Counted from the first letter of the stretch, positions 40,606-50,128 are shown. The stretch is DNA of 64,000 nt from Rhodococcus sp. 1163 (GCF_002091985.1 NZ_MKKX01000035.1:1-64000), one strand, 5' to 3'. The notes: generated by a model not told the origin, from the sequence alone. A program made the numbers and translations.

Positions 40606-42672
40606 TTGCACCGTCGAACGAAGCCGTCGATCGTTCTCGGCGCTGTCGCCCTACTGGCCGTCGCGAGCCCTTTCGCGGCGTACAGCATCTCCGGCGACTC
40701 TGCGTCCACCGATGTTCGATCGGCCAACGAGACCACCCCTGTGACAGTGCCCACGAAGATCGTCGAAACGGCTCTGGCGGCAGCACCGGACATCGTCATC
40801 CCACTCAGGGAACTGACGGGTCTTCCGCTGCCCGACCTGCGCCTGTCCGATCTGAAGTACCTGCCACTTCCCGACGACATCGCGCTTCCGCCGTTCCAGA
40901 TACCGGAGATCCCCGGTCTGACGGTCCCCGGTTCGTCGGCACCGTCGGCCCAGGCACCGACTCCGCTGGCACCGAACGACGTGTCGGCTCCGGTAACCCC
41001 TCCTGCCGGTGACGATCCCGGCGCGCCACTCGGCGCTGTCGTCAAGGAACTGAAGCAGGACACCCCGTTCAGCATGGTGGCTCTGACGTCGACAGGTCTC
41101 GACAACGCGTCGGCGCAGATTCGTCGCCAGCTCGACGACGGATCCTGGGGCCCTTGGCTCGCAACCGAACCCGTCGACACCGGCGTCGACGACGCGGCCG
41201 CCGCACCCGAGAAGCAGGGCACCGAGCCGATTTTCGTGGGAGCAACCAAGGCGGTTCAGCTGCTGATGACTCCGCGACCGCAGGCGCCCGCCCCGGCACC
41301 AGCACCCGCTCCAGCGCTGGCGCCCGCCCCCGAGCAGCCGCTCGGTTACACGCCCGCGTCCATCTCGAAGCCGTTGCGTCAGCAGGACACTCCGCTTGCA
41401 TCGGCGATCGACGGCATCAGTGCCGTCCTGATTCAGCCAGGTACGTCCCCCGCGGACGCCACACTCAGTGATCTCGCGACACCCGTTGCGGGAAGTACGG
41501 GCCCGAAGGTGATCTCGCGATCACAGTGGGGCGCAGACGAATCCATCCGTTGCGCCACCCCGGATTACGACGACTTCCTCGGCGGCGCGACAGTGCATCA
41601 CACCGCGGGCAGCAACGAGTACTCGAAGTCGGAGTCGGTCGAGATCGTCCGGGCCATCTACGCCTACCACGCCCAGACACTCGGCTGGTGCGACGTCGGC
41701 TACAACGTGTTGGTCGACAAGTACGGCCAGATATTCGAAGGCCGCGCAGGCGGTTTGGACAAGCCGGTGCAGGGTGCGCATGCCGGTGGGTTCAACGAAA
41801 ACACCATGGGCATCGCAATGATGGGCGACTACTCCACCGAGGCGCCACCACAGGCAACCATCGATTCGGTCGGCTCGTTCCTCGGCTGGCGTCTGGGACT
41901 CGCCGGACTCGACCCCAAGGGCAACACGACGATGACGTCCGAGGGCACCGAGTTCACGTTCGTCGGCCAAGGCCAGAGCGTCGACCTGCCGGTCATCTTC
42001 GCACACCGTGACGTCGGGAACACCGCATGCCCCGGTGACGGTGCCTACGCAAAGCTGGACGCGATTCGCGATATCGCCGAAGCATCGCTCGGCGGTGCCG
42101 AGGTGAGTTCTGCTCCTGCAGAGACAGATCCAGCGGAACAGGTCGCAGCAACACCAGAGGAACAGACCCCGAACTCGGCGGGAACGGACGTCAGCAGCAC
42201 GCTCGGCGCTGGAGTTCCGGCGCTCGTCGACGAACTGCTCCGTCTTGCCGATCAGAATCCGATCGCACAGAAGTGGTTGGCCTCGGGCGGCGAAACCGGA
42301 ATTCTCGGAACCCCGGTCAGCGGCCTCGTCCAGGTCAAGGGTGGACAATCCGCCGGATTCGCCAACGGCTCGATTTTCACGACAATCGCCGGCCAAGCAG
42401 TCGCGGTGATCGGCAAGATTTTCGAGCAATTCCTCGCGCTGGGTGGGGAGAACGGTGACCTCGGACTTCCGAGTACGGATGAATACCGCGTCCCCGAGGG
42501 TCTGCGCACCGATTTCGAGAACGGTTCGCTGATCTTCAACGAAGCAACCGGAATCGTCACCACTGTCATCAAGACCTACAACGACACCTACCAGCAGAAG
42601 ATGGACGAAGGTGCCGTGTCGGCTCCGATCGAACCGGCACCTGCCGCACCCGAGGTAGCACCGGCGCCGTAG
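40606..42672 (+). CDS. Secreted PGRP-type amidase with LGFP-like repeats (Rv3811-like)
   Basis: Predicted N-acetylmuramoyl-L-alanine amidase of 688 residues, exported and probably wall-bound. After a signal peptide (hydrophobic stretch about residues 10-28) comes a Pro/Ala-rich region with an (AP)n run near 226-240, then the amidase_2/PGRP domain (ISRSQWGADESIR; TVHHTAGSNEYS; zinc-ligand HRDVGNTACPGDG) and two C-terminal LGFP-like units (GILGTPVSG, GDLGLPSTDEY). The start is TTG at 40606: AGGAG lies at 40594-40598, 7 nt away, and the longer GTG reading from 40555 has none. Keeps the position of Rv3811 after glf. It could trim peptidoglycan while anchored through its LGFP units. Confidence 0.9.
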   Translation: MHRRTKPSIVLGAVALLAVASPFAAYSISGDSASTDVRSANETTPVTVPTKIVETALAAAPDIVIPLRELTGLPLPDLRLSDLKYLPLPDDIALPPFQIPEIPGLTVPGSSAPSAQAPTPLAPNDVSAPVTPPAGDDPGAPLGAVVKELKQDTPFSMVALTSTGLDNASAQIRRQLDDGSWGPWLATEPVDTGVDDAAAAPEKQGTEPIFVGATKAVQLLMTPRPQAPAPAPAPAPALAPAPEQPLGYTPASISKPLRQQDTPLASAIDGISAVLIQPGTSPADATLSDLATPVAGSTGPKVISRSQWGADESIRCATPDYDDFLGGATVHHTAGSNEYSKSESVEIVRAIYAYHAQTLGWCDVGYNVLVDKYGQIFEGRAGGLDKPVQGAHAGGFNENTMGIAMMGDYSTEAPPQATIDSVGSFLGWRLGLAGLDPKGNTTMTSEGTEFTFVGQGQSVDLPVIFAHRDVGNTACPGDGAYAKLDAIRDIAEASLGGAEVSSAPAETDPAEQVAATPEEQTPNSAGTDVSSTLGAGVPALVDELLRLADQNPIAQKWLASGGETGILGTPVSGLVQVKGGQSAGFANGSIFTTIAGQAVAVIGKIFEQFLALGGENGDLGLPSTDEYRVPEGLRTDFENGSLIFNEATGIVTTVIKTYNDTYQQKMDEGAVSAPIEPAPAAPEVAPAP

Positions 42673-42679
42673 GTTTCGG

Positions 42680-42707
42680 CCCCGCTGCGGCCGACGCCGC
42701 AGCGGGG
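42680..42707 (+). terminator. Terminator hairpin behind the amidase gene
   Basis: CCCCGCTGCGGC and GCCGCAGCGGGG are perfect 12-bp arms around a 4-nt loop, starting 8 nt beyond the stop codon. There is no T-run, as is common in actinomycetes. Confidence 0.85.
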
Positions 42708-42806
42708 TGTGATCTGTTTACCGGGCTACGGGGCGACACGCGCAGCTTCCTCACCTCGGATGAACCTCCGGATCGGTAAGACATCACCTCGAACAGAAGA
42801 GGTGAT

Positions 42807-43250
42807 GTGCAGGTGTTCAACGATGTGGAGCGGGATATCAGATCGATCAGGTTGCCACGATGTGGCCGCTTCGATCGGGCGGAGGGCCTGATGCCCTGGC
42901 TTGTGCTCGATGAGAGCGGGATCCCGGTGGAGCCGATTCGGCGATAGCCTCACCGACTTTGTCGCACAGGACAACAGCGACGAATGCGTACGAAGTTACG
43001 CGCACGGCCTGTTGCGTTGGTGGCGCTTGCTGCACGCAATCGGTGTGGAATGGGACAAAGCCACCCCGGCCGAGGGACGCGACCTGGTGCTGTGGCTTAC
43101 CCATGCCACCAAAACCAGGCTCTCGCCGCGCACGAAATCGACTACGACGGCCGGCACAGTCAATCCCATCACTCGCAAGCGGTACCCCGGTGATCGCTAC
43201 GCGGCGTGCACCATCCGACACTCGAATGCGGGCGAGCCGTGCTGCGTTCG
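42807..43250 (+). pseudogene. Decayed tyrosine-recombinase/integrase, N-terminal remnant
   Basis: From GTG 42807 one frame reads VFNDVERDIRS and then PWLVLDESGIPVEPIRR, ending at TAG 42945-42947. The next frame continues LTDFVAQDNSDECVRSYAHG, LLRWWRLLHAIGVEW and SPRTKSTTTAGTVNPITR. This is the N-terminal SAM-like part of a phage-type integrase. A single extra G at about 42947 explains both stop and shift, and the similarity breaks off near 43215 after another small insertion. The catalytic C-terminal domain is missing, so the gene is dead. The rest of the gap to 43431 shows nothing recognisable. Confidence 0.75.
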
Positions 43251-43430
43251 AACCGCGACCGCTCTGCTGTCCCTGGCCATCGGCAACGGGGCCCGAGCAT
43301 CAGCGGAAGATTCCACTCCTCCACGTACTCGTAGATTGGCCAGTACATAGTCATGAGGCAAAACTGTCCCGCGAAAACGTCTTTGTGCACTTGGGCCGAG
43401 GTACGTGCGTCTCAGCCGCACCACCAGCAG

Positions 43431-44765
43431 TCACGTCCACACATACCCGAACCGCCCGGACTCCTTTTCGCGTAGACGCTCGAGACCGCCCGCCTCCATG
43501 ATGTCGAGGTTGATCCACTCCATCAGCGTCGGCGCGCCCTGCCACAACCGCGGCCGACCGTCACGATCGAAGACGGACACCGACCGCGCACAGACGCCGT
43601 TCATCCCTCGAATGCGGAACGTCAGAATCAACGTCGTGGTGGGGAACCAGCCGTCGACCTCGATGTCGAGCAGGCCCGCGGCTTTGTTCTCCGCCAGCAA
43701 TCGGATGCGTTGACGCTCGGTCCACTCGTCCGGATCGCCCAGTTCGAGCGGCGCGGTGACGGGAAGGTCAGGGAGTGAATCGAATTCGACTTCTGCCATC
43801 GACACCGGGCCCGACCCGGTCGCACCGACGAACGTGCCGGTCATCGTCGAGATCCACAATTCGCCGAGCTCCGGCACTACCGCCAGGCCGATCGGAAACC
43901 CAGGAGCACCAGCCCACCGCTCGGGACGCGTCAGGCCGCGGTCGAGGCAGAAGTAGGTGAAATGAGGCTGCGCCATGTCGGACTGCGTCGCAAACGCCGA
44001 ATCACCCAGTCTATGAATCAGTCTGGACGATCGCATCACCATCCAGACACCAGAGGCCGTCGCCCAGGGCGGAAACTCCGACGTCAGCGGCAGCGAAAAC
44101 GCCGGCGTCAGTTCCGTGTCGAGCACCTGCCCGAACGAGGCACCCTTGCCGACGGCGATCTGTGTTCCCACGTCGACCACGGTGTCCAACCCTCGCCAGG
44201 GACGAATCTCCCATGCCGTGCCGAGCGCAAGGGTTCCGTCGAGTCCGACGTGTGCGCACCAGGATCCGCGTTGCACTCCCGGCTCGTAGCGTCCGGTGCG
44301 CATCAGTATCACGAACCCGTGGCCTGACGGGTAGATCGTCCGCACCTCGGCCGGAAGTCCGACAGTCGCAAACACACCGCCCACCGTGCGCAGGGTGAGC
44401 TCGTCGACACCGGTTACCGACGTCGCCAATACGCCGTTCACCAGAGCTGATCCGGATATCCGGGTGGACTGGACCGTGGTGACGATGCCCGCGTGGTCGC
44501 AGTGGACGATGCCGTCGGCGCCGACGATCCAGCAGCCCAAACCGTCGGCATGCAACCACCGCGGGGTGTGGCCGACGATGTCGGAACCATAGGAGCCACC
44601 GGGGATGACATGCGTCGCGGTGGATCCGTCTCGGTTGCGGTGCAGTAGGACGGGCTTTCCGACGTCGAGAAGCCAGAGATCAGGGCCGTGGCCGGCTAAA
44701 GGACCGGGCCGGAATACGCGCGAGCCGGTCATGCGCCTTTCGGCGAGTCGGATGCCATGGCTCAT
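43431..44765 (-). CDS. Unknown protein, possibly beta-propeller-like
   Basis: A protein of about 444 residues that I do not recognise. It lacks a signal peptide and membrane helices. It is rich in short strands with repeated aromatic and Gly turns (DLWLLDVGKPVLLHR, GLGCWIVGADGIVHCDH, ELWISTMTGTFVGATG), which suggests a beta-propeller or similar fold; this is only an impression. The start may be ATG 44765 or ATG 44732; neither has well-spaced ribosome-binding sequence. It lies between remnants of an integrase and a transposase, so it may be cargo of a dead element. Its codon use looks like that of its neighbours. Confidence 0.6.
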   Translation of the reverse strand: MSHGIRLAERRMTGSRVFRPGPLAGHGPDLWLLDVGKPVLLHRNRDGSTATHVIPGGSYGSDIVGHTPRWLHADGLGCWIVGADGIVHCDHAGIVTTVQSTRISGSALVNGVLATSVTGVDELTLRTVGGVFATVGLPAEVRTIYPSGHGFVILMRTGRYEPGVQRGSWCAHVGLDGTLALGTAWEIRPWRGLDTVVDVGTQIAVGKGASFGQVLDTELTPAFSLPLTSEFPPWATASGVWMVMRSSRLIHRLGDSAFATQSDMAQPHFTYFCLDRGLTRPERWAGAPGFPIGLAVVPELGELWISTMTGTFVGATGSGPVSMAEVEFDSLPDLPVTAPLELGDPDEWTERQRIRLLAENKAAGLLDIEVDGWFPTTTLILTFRIRGMNGVCARSVSVFDRDGRPRLWQGAPTLMEWINLDIMEAGGLERLREKESGRFGYVWT

Positions 44766-44820
44766 TCCTACCAGACCTGAACCTGCGAAGCCCCCGTAGC
44801 ACTTCGAAGTCCGGTGGGTA

Positions 44821-45383
44821 TTCGATTGCGAGCAGCACGGCATCGACCTCGGCTACCGACCACTCGCTCGACCGCATTGGTGCGGGATCGTCGAACGCAT
44901 CCTCGGCACCGTCATGACCTAGGTTCACGAACTCCACGGCACCACGTTCTCGAACCCAACGGAACGGGGCAGCTACGACTCGAAGGGCACGGCTGGACTG
45001 ACGTTACGAGAATTGGAACGCTGGCTGACCCTGGCGATCGCGGCCTATCACCCGGACGTGCACACCGGAATCCGCCGGAGCATAGCTGCGCAGTGGACCA
45101 GCAGCGACGACGCCGACAATGCTCTGTCGACGTCGACAGTGGTGGACGAGACCGCATTCCTGGTGGATTTCCTTCCCGTCATACGGCGCCGCCTGACTCG
45201 GGCGGGGTTCGTCATCGACCACATCCAGTACTTCTCGAACGCTCTGAGATCGCGTATCACTCGACGAGAGAAGCTGGGCCAGTTCGTGATCCGACGCGAT
45301 CCACGAGATCCGAGCAAGGTGTGGGTCCTGGACCCCGACAGCGGCAGCGGATATGTCGAGGCGCCGTACCGTTCTGTGTTAGA
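44821..45383 (+). pseudogene. Decayed Mu/TniA-type transposase remnant
   Basis: One frame reads CEQHGIDLGYRPLARPHW, CGIVERILGTVMT, a TAG at 44920-44922 in place of an expected Gln codon, then VHELHGTTFSNPTERG, LTLRELERWLTLAIAAYH, and later VDFLPVIRRRLTRAG and KLGQFVIRRDPRDPSKVW. This matches the C-terminal half of Mu/TnsB/TniA-type DDE transposases. The 5' half is missing and similarity ends near APYRS (45375), so it is a truncated, nonsense-bearing relic. Translation restarting at TTG 45013 would give a 156-residue fragment without a complete catalytic domain. No gene is seen from 45384 to 45626. Confidence 0.75.
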
Positions 45384-45626
45384 TCTCTCCGGTAGCTGGC
45401 GTGTTCGACCCGTGCGAGCGTGGCGTTGTCGTACAGAGCCGATCGCTTCAATCCCGTTTTCTTGCATAGGGTTTCAATCTTGAACTGCCACGTCTCATAT
45501 ATGGAACGAGACTCTCTGGCGATCGCGAGAAGTGAGTGAAGTCATCAACTTCCGACGGGATGTGGGTGTCTTCTAAACTGACATGACTGGTCCAGGAGAT
45601 AGACATGATGTGGCATCGTTGATTGC

Positions 45627-46157
45627 ATGGAGCTGAAGACCGACCGGTTGACTCTCAGGTCATACCGTTCGACCGATGCGGGTGCTTTACTGCGGTACTA
45701 CAGCGACCCGGAGGTCTGCGAGTACTTGTTTCATGGTCCGTGGGATGAGACGCAGGCTCGAAACATGGTCGAACAACGTTGCAGAAGAACGAGTCTCGAT
45801 GATGGCGGTGTGAATCTCGTCGTCGAGGCGAATAGGGTTGTAATCGGCAACGTCGCAGCCTGGTTTGCTGCCGGCAAAGAGCAGACGTTGGAATTGGGGT
45901 GGGTGTTTGCTGCTGATGCGCGCGGCCGCGGGTACGCCACCGAGGCGGTGCAGACACTGCTCGACGACGTCGTGTTTGCCGTGCCGGAGGTGCATCGGGT
46001 GATCGCCGAAATGGATGGCCGAAATACCGCCTCCGCTGCGCTTGCCGAACGGCTCGGCATGCGCCGGGAGGCTCACTTCGTTGCAGACAGGCGCTGCGAG
46101 GATCAGTGGACGAACACAGTGGGGTACGCCATGTTGAGGCAGGACCGTTCGATGTGA
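45627..46157 (+). CDS. GNAT-family N-acetyltransferase (RimJ/RimL type)
   Basis: Acetyl-CoA-dependent acetyltransferase of 176 residues, similar in layout to RimJ/RimL-type enzymes acting on N-terminal or small-molecule amines. It begins MELKTDRLTLRSYRSTDAGA, has LGWVFAADARGRGYATEA (the acetyl-CoA-binding Q/RxxGxG/A region) near residue 90, and ALAERLGMRREAHF near the end. Substrate unknown. It follows the transposase remnant and is convergent with the next gene. The ATG start lacks a clear ribosome-binding site. Confidence 0.85.
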   Translation: MELKTDRLTLRSYRSTDAGALLRYYSDPEVCEYLFHGPWDETQARNMVEQRCRRTSLDDGGVNLVVEANRVVIGNVAAWFAAGKEQTLELGWVFAADARGRGYATEAVQTLLDDVVFAVPEVHRVIAEMDGRNTASAALAERLGMRREAHFVADRRCEDQWTNTVGYAMLRQDRSM

Positions 46158-46236
46158 CTTGCTTCAGAATGCGAACGCGACGCGCAGTGACAGCCCCGCC
46201 CTCGGATGGGTTTCGGCGTCGGCGGCTGTGTGTTCT

Positions 46237-46821
46237 CTAGTCGATGTACCAGGGTTGCGGACGGCTGGGATCGTCTTCGGTGACATCAATGATGGTGTTG
46301 TCGAGAAGTTCTCCGATTGCATTTGAGCTCGCGCCAATGGTGGCGAAGTGGGAGTCGACGTCGTTGGCGATACACCAAGCCTGGTCGGCGGGCCAGAGGA
46401 ATGCTGGAATCGGCAAGTTGTCGGGGCTGGTGTGATCGCGCGAGTCGACCCATGTCGAGAGATCGTCGGCGGCACCGTTGAACAAGACTGCTTCACGATT
46501 GATGAACGGGACTTGCACCGGTCCGACGAGTTCGAGTCCGCCCCATCCTTCCCAGATGGCGAAGTAGCAGTTGTCGGGTGTGGTGGTGTGGTTGGCGAGG
46601 TGCGAAACTGCGATGGAGAGTTGTGTGATCTCTGCCAGGCAGCGCCGGCTCGTGTCAGATTCCTGTGCGCGCTGGCTTGAGTGGGTCGGGTCGGGGATGA
46701 AGCGCAGGCGTGCGTACGCCTCAAATCCGAGGGGCCCGCGGACAGCTAGGTCCGACCAGTCGCGGTCCGCGGTGAGTAGCCACTGAGCCGGCGAAGCATC
46801 GGTGCACGGTCGAACTGTCAT
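46237..46821 (-). CDS. Unknown cytoplasmic protein
   Basis: A 194-residue acidic protein without signal or membrane segments. It contains YFAIWEGWGGLELVGP near residue 85 and a Pro/Trp-rich C-terminus (IPAFLWPADQAWCI and PSRPQPWYID). I recognise no family. Similar short proteins annotated as hypothetical occur in actinomycetes, some near toxin-antitoxin or immunity-like loci, but nothing here supports such a role. ATG start; it converges with the GNAT gene 79 nt away. Confidence 0.6.
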   Translation of the reverse strand: MTVRPCTDASPAQWLLTADRDWSDLAVRGPLGFEAYARLRFIPDPTHSSQRAQESDTSRRCLAEITQLSIAVSHLANHTTTPDNCYFAIWEGWGGLELVGPVQVPFINREAVLFNGAADDLSTWVDSRDHTSPDNLPIPAFLWPADQAWCIANDVDSHFATIGASSNAIGELLDNTIIDVTEDDPSRPQPWYID

Positions 46822-46965
46822 TCGGCCATGGTTTCACAACGCGGGAGCAGTGTTGAAAAGTGAACCTGCGTGCCCATCTGCACTCATTTGCGGCTATCGC
46901 AGAGGAGCCGAAGATTTCGTCGAGCCTGCGACCGAATATGGCTGTGCCTAATTAGTCCGGAGAAG

Positions 46966-47802
46966 TCACCACCAGCGTTCGAGGACCACCGCAACCCCGT
47001 CGTCCACGTTGCTCACCGTCACTTCGTCGGCTGCAGCGAGGACGGCGGGGTGCGCGTTTGCCATGGCTACGCCTCGGCCTGCCATCTTCAGCATCGGGAT
47101 GTCGTTGGGCATGTCGCCGAACGCAGCAATGTCTTTCGCCGCCACCGACAGTCGCTCGGCGACCAGGGCGACCCCGGATGCCTTGGTGACACCGGGCGCC
47201 GACAATTCGATCAGCCCGTTGTCGGTGGAGAACGTGATATCTGCCCGGCCGTCGATCAGCGGTTCGAGAGCGGCAACCATGTCCCCGCTCGACGCACTGG
47301 ACAATCTGATGAGCAGTTTCACGGCCGGCACTTCCAACACCTCGGTGTCGGAGGTTTCCGTGTTGTCGGGATTGAGCCACGCGTGCTCGTAACCGGGTGA
47401 ACTGACGAACTGCGGTGTCGCGGCGTCGTGTGCCGATTTACCGGTACGCTCGGCCGCCAGCCCGCAACCGGGCAACACCGAGTATGCGACGTCGGCAAGC
47501 CACTGCAACGTCTCGGCCGACAGCGTCTGTGTGTCGAGAATCCGGTCGGTGCCACTGTCGTAGATCACCGCGCCGTTGGCACAGACACACATCGGTGCAT
47601 AGCCGAGTTGCTCGACGACGGGTGAGATCCAACGCGGCGGTCGCCCGGTCGAGAGGATGAAGGGGGTCCCCTCCCCGACCATGGTCAGAACCGCTCGTCG
47701 AGTGCGCTCGCTGACCCGCTCGTGGGCGTCGAGAAGGGTGCCGTCGACGTCGCTGGCGACGAGGCGGGGCTGGGTCCGAGAGGTATCAGGCATCGCCGCC
47801 AT
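46966..47802 (-). CDS. HAD-superfamily Cof-type phosphatase (Rv3813c-like)
   Basis: Cof-type hydrolase of 278 residues that probably dephosphorylates sugar phosphates or a nucleotide cofactor. Motif I VASDVDGTLLD (residues 15-25) has the two catalytic aspartates, motif II is STGRPPRW, the motif III Lys lies in TKASGVALV, and motif IV reads AFGDMPNDIPML. Two in-frame ATGs (47802 and 47793) are possible starts. It keeps the position of Rv3813c relative to the acyltransferase further on. Substrate unknown. Confidence 0.9.
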   Translation of the reverse strand: MAAMPDTSRTQPRLVASDVDGTLLDAHERVSERTRRAVLTMVGEGTPFILSTGRPPRWISPVVEQLGYAPMCVCANGAVIYDSGTDRILDTQTLSAETLQWLADVAYSVLPGCGLAAERTGKSAHDAATPQFVSSPGYEHAWLNPDNTETSDTEVLEVPAVKLLIRLSSASSGDMVAALEPLIDGRADITFSTDNGLIELSAPGVTKASGVALVAERLSVAAKDIAAFGDMPNDIPMLKMAGRGVAMANAHPAVLAAADEVTVSNVDDGVAVVLERWW

Positions 47803-47933
47803 TGTGCCCTAGTAGCCGTCGAGGGCGCCCGGCACGCTCACCAGGGTGTCCGCAGCAGCACGCCCGGTCGGCCGAGGTGAGGACTCGGTCACACTACTGT
47901 TCGGAGTCACCTCGGCACCGAGCAGGTTTTCCG

Positions 47934-47939
47934 TACACT
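47934..47939 (+). promoter_or_regulatory. Putative -10 box, leaderless start of CPBP protease gene
   Basis: TACACT lies 7 nt before the ATG at 47947. Confidence 0.45.
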
Positions 47940-47946
47940 CGGTGGG

Positions 47947-48690
47947 ATGCTCATGACCCAGGCCGACGCGAAGGCATCTCGCCGACGCGGATTCCACGCG
48001 TACCTCGATGTTGCGGTCGTCGTTCTGGTGCTCGTCGGTACCAACCTGATCGCCCACTTCACCACGGTGTGGGCCAGCATCGCGACGGTACCCATCGCGG
48101 CCGTCATCCTCGTTGCACTGACCCGACGCCGCGGCCTCGGCTGGGCCGAACTGGGCCTGTCACCGAAGCAATGGAAAACCGGTTCGATCTACGCGCTCGG
48201 CGCTGTCGGACTCGTCGTCACCGTCGTTGCAATCGGAGCTCTACTGCCGATGACCAGGCCTTTCTTCATGGCCGATCGGTATGCCACCATCTCGGCCGCG
48301 CTCGTCGCGTCGATGATCGTCATCCCGTTGCAAACGGTCATCCCCGAGGAACTGGCCTTCCGCGGTGTACTGCACGGCACACTGGGACGCATCTACGGTG
48401 CCCGTGGCGTCTTCGCCGCCGGATCACTGCTCTTCGGCCTATGGCATATCGCGTCGTCACTCGGATTGACCGCGGGCAATGCGGGGCTGAGCAATTTCCT
48501 CGGCGGCGGGGTATTCGGTCAGATCGCAGGCATCGTGGCCGCGGTCATCGCGACAGCCGCAGCCGGCCTCGTCTTCACCTGGCTGCGACGCCGCAGCGGC
48601 AGCCTGATCGCCCCGATCGCGTTGCACTGGTCACTCAACGGCATCGGTGCACTCGCCGCCGCATTGGTGTGGCACGCCTCGATGTCCTGA
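47947..48690 (+). CDS. CPBP-family intramembrane glutamic protease
   Basis: Polytopic membrane protein of 247 residues in the CPBP (CAAX protease / bacteriocin-processing) family. The conserved acidic motif PEELAFRGVLHG lies near residue 138 and the His-bearing FGLWHIASS near 173; these form the probable active site. About seven hydrophobic helices. Some members process peptides or regulators; a substrate cannot be named. ATG 47947 was preferred to ATG 47953 because of its spacing to TACACT. Divergent from the HAD gene. Confidence 0.87.
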   Translation: MLMTQADAKASRRRGFHAYLDVAVVVLVLVGTNLIAHFTTVWASIATVPIAAVILVALTRRRGLGWAELGLSPKQWKTGSIYALGAVGLVVTVVAIGALLPMTRPFFMADRYATISAALVASMIVIPLQTVIPEELAFRGVLHGTLGRIYGARGVFAAGSLLFGLWHIASSLGLTAGNAGLSNFLGGGVFGQIAGIVAAVIATAAAGLVFTWLRRRSGSLIAPIALHWSLNGIGALAAALVWHASMS

Positions 48691-48799
48691 AATCGTCGAT
48701 GTCCTGAGATCAGCGAACTGCAGCCCCTCCGGTCGCATGTATCCCATCCAGCGGAAAATCCACTCGACCACACCCCAGAGCCTGGCAACGTGGACAGAT

Positions 48800-49306
48800 A
48801 TGACGATCAACGCGAGCGAAGCACTCGACAAACTACTGGCGATCGAGGAAATCAAGCAGCTCTTCGCCGCCCGCCTGCGGTGCATGGACAACAAGGAATG
48901 GGACCGCTACGCGAGCTTCCACACCGATGACGTGGTCAGCGATTCTTGGGCCAGTCCCGACGCTGCCCCGCAGACCGACGCCTCCGAAACCGGCAAACAG
49001 GTGACCGGTTCGCAGGCGTTGGCCGCGGCTATTCGGAGCACACTCGACGGCGCGGTGACGGTCACCAGCGTGCACCACGGCCACACCCCGGAGATCACGA
49101 TGACGTCGCCGACCACCGCCACGGGAATCTGGGCGATGGAAGACAAGTTGTGGTGGACCAACACGGCCACCGGCACGACCGAGCACCTTCATGGATACGG
49201 CCACTACCACGAGGAATACCGACTGGAGGACGGTCGGTGGCTGATCAGCTACCGGAATCTGACCCGCCTGCGCGTCGACTCGACCCCAGGATTCCACGAC
49301 CGCTAG
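48800..49306 (+). CDS. SnoaL-like (NTF2-fold) protein
   Basis: A 168-residue protein with an NTF2/SnoaL-like fold: an N-terminal helix (LLAIEEIKQLFAARLRCMD), WDRYASFHTDDVV, and later TSVHHGHTPEI and GYGHYHEEYRLEDGRWLIS. Family members include ring hydroxylating dioxygenase small subunits, polyketide cyclases and many uncharacterised enzymes, so the activity is unknown. The ATG at 48800 starts the domain; the longer frame to 48647 is not needed. It stands alone between the CPBP gene and a shared terminator. Confidence 0.8.
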   Translation: MTINASEALDKLLAIEEIKQLFAARLRCMDNKEWDRYASFHTDDVVSDSWASPDAAPQTDASETGKQVTGSQALAAAIRSTLDGAVTVTSVHHGHTPEITMTSPTTATGIWAMEDKLWWTNTATGTTEHLHGYGHYHEEYRLEDGRWLISYRNLTRLRVDSTPGFHDR

Positions 49307-49327
49307 CAACCAGAGACAGCATCTGAC

Positions 49328-49355
49328 GGCGTGTGCGCGGGTCAGCGCACACGCC
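49328..49355. terminator. Bidirectional terminator hairpin between convergent genes
   Basis: GGCGTGTGCGC and GCGCACACGCC are perfect 11-bp arms around a 6-nt loop, placed between the stop codons at 49306 (plus) and 49376 (minus). Confidence 0.85.
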
Positions 49356-49375
49356 GCAGGTCGCGTGCTTAGGCT

Positions 49376-50128
49376 CTACTTGGACTTCTTCGCTTCCCGC
49401 GCAGCATTTCTCGCTGCAAGATCCTCGGCATCGAGCTTGTCTGCCTGCTCCAACGTGGGCGCACCACCGCCGAGACGGGCGGGAACCCAATAAGCGCCCG
49501 GCTCGTGGTCGTAATCCTCCTGCAGAGCCAACAGCATCTCCTGCATCACCGAATGCAGCTTCTCGGTGAGCTCACTCGGTGGACCGACCGGCTCGATCGG
49601 CTTGCCGACCGCAATGGAGATGGGAGTGTTGGTGCGTCCCAATCGCTTCGGAAAGCCCTTGGTCCAGACGCGCTGCGCACCCCAGATGACCGTCGGAATG
49701 ATCGGCACGCCGGCCTCGATAGCCATTCTCGCCGCCCCGGACTTGAATTCCTTGATCTCGAAGCTGCGACTGATGGTGGCCTCCGGGTAGACCCCGACCA
49801 GCTCGCCCTTGCGCAGATCCGCGACGGCAGCCTGGTAGGAATCCGCACCGGCCCCACGATCCACCGGAATGTGCTTCAGCGATCGCATGATCGGACCCGA
49901 AATCTTGTTGTCGAACACTTCCTTCTTGGCCATGAAGCGGATGTACCGCTTCACCCTGCGCGGCGGTATCCCGGCGTAGGTGAAGTCCAGATATCCGGTG
50001 TGGTTGACCGCGATGACCGCGCCACCGGTGGCAGGGATGTTCTCCTCACCCACAACCTTGAATTTCAGGCCCTCCAGCGCGAAGACCACACGAGCAATGC
50101 CGATGACAGATCGATAGACGGGTTCCAC
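49376..50128 (-). CDS. 1-acylglycerol-3-phosphate acyltransferase-like (PlsC family)
   Basis: PlsC-type acyltransferase of 250 residues, likely acting in phospholipid or triacylglycerol synthesis at the inner membrane face. Motif HX4D is in NHTGYLDF (about residue 42), the second region KKEVFDN and PVDRG follow, and YPEATIS corresponds to the EGT/PEG block near 115. The C-terminal end is Lys/Ala-rich. It resembles the Rv3814c-Rv3816c group, of which only one copy lies here. GTG start, 8 nt after TACGCT. Divergent from the lipoprotein gene. Confidence 0.9.
   Translation of the reverse strand: MEPVYRSVIGIARVVFALEGLKFKVVGEENIPATGGAVIAVNHTGYLDFTYAGIPPRRVKRYIRFMAKKEVFDNKISGPIMRSLKHIPVDRGAGADSYQAAVADLRKGELVGVYPEATISRSFEIKEFKSGAARMAIEAGVPIIPTVIWGAQRVWTKGFPKRLGRTNTPISIAVGKPIEPVGPPSELTEKLHSVMQEMLLALQEDYDHEPGAYWVPARLGGGAPTLEQADKLDAEDLAARNAAREAKKSK

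Noticed and set aside
42901-43350. Intact 149-residue gene of unknown function
   Set aside because: It joins with an upstream frame after removal of one base to form the N-terminal part of an integrase, so it is a piece of a broken gene.
45013-45483. Intact 156-residue gene starting at TTG
   Set aside because: Its sequence is the C-terminal part of a larger transposase whose upstream half is truncated and carries an in-frame TAG.
45500-45520. GTCTC...GAGAC inverted repeat behind the transposase remnant
   Set aside because: Five-base arms are too short to call a transposon end, and no partner end was found.
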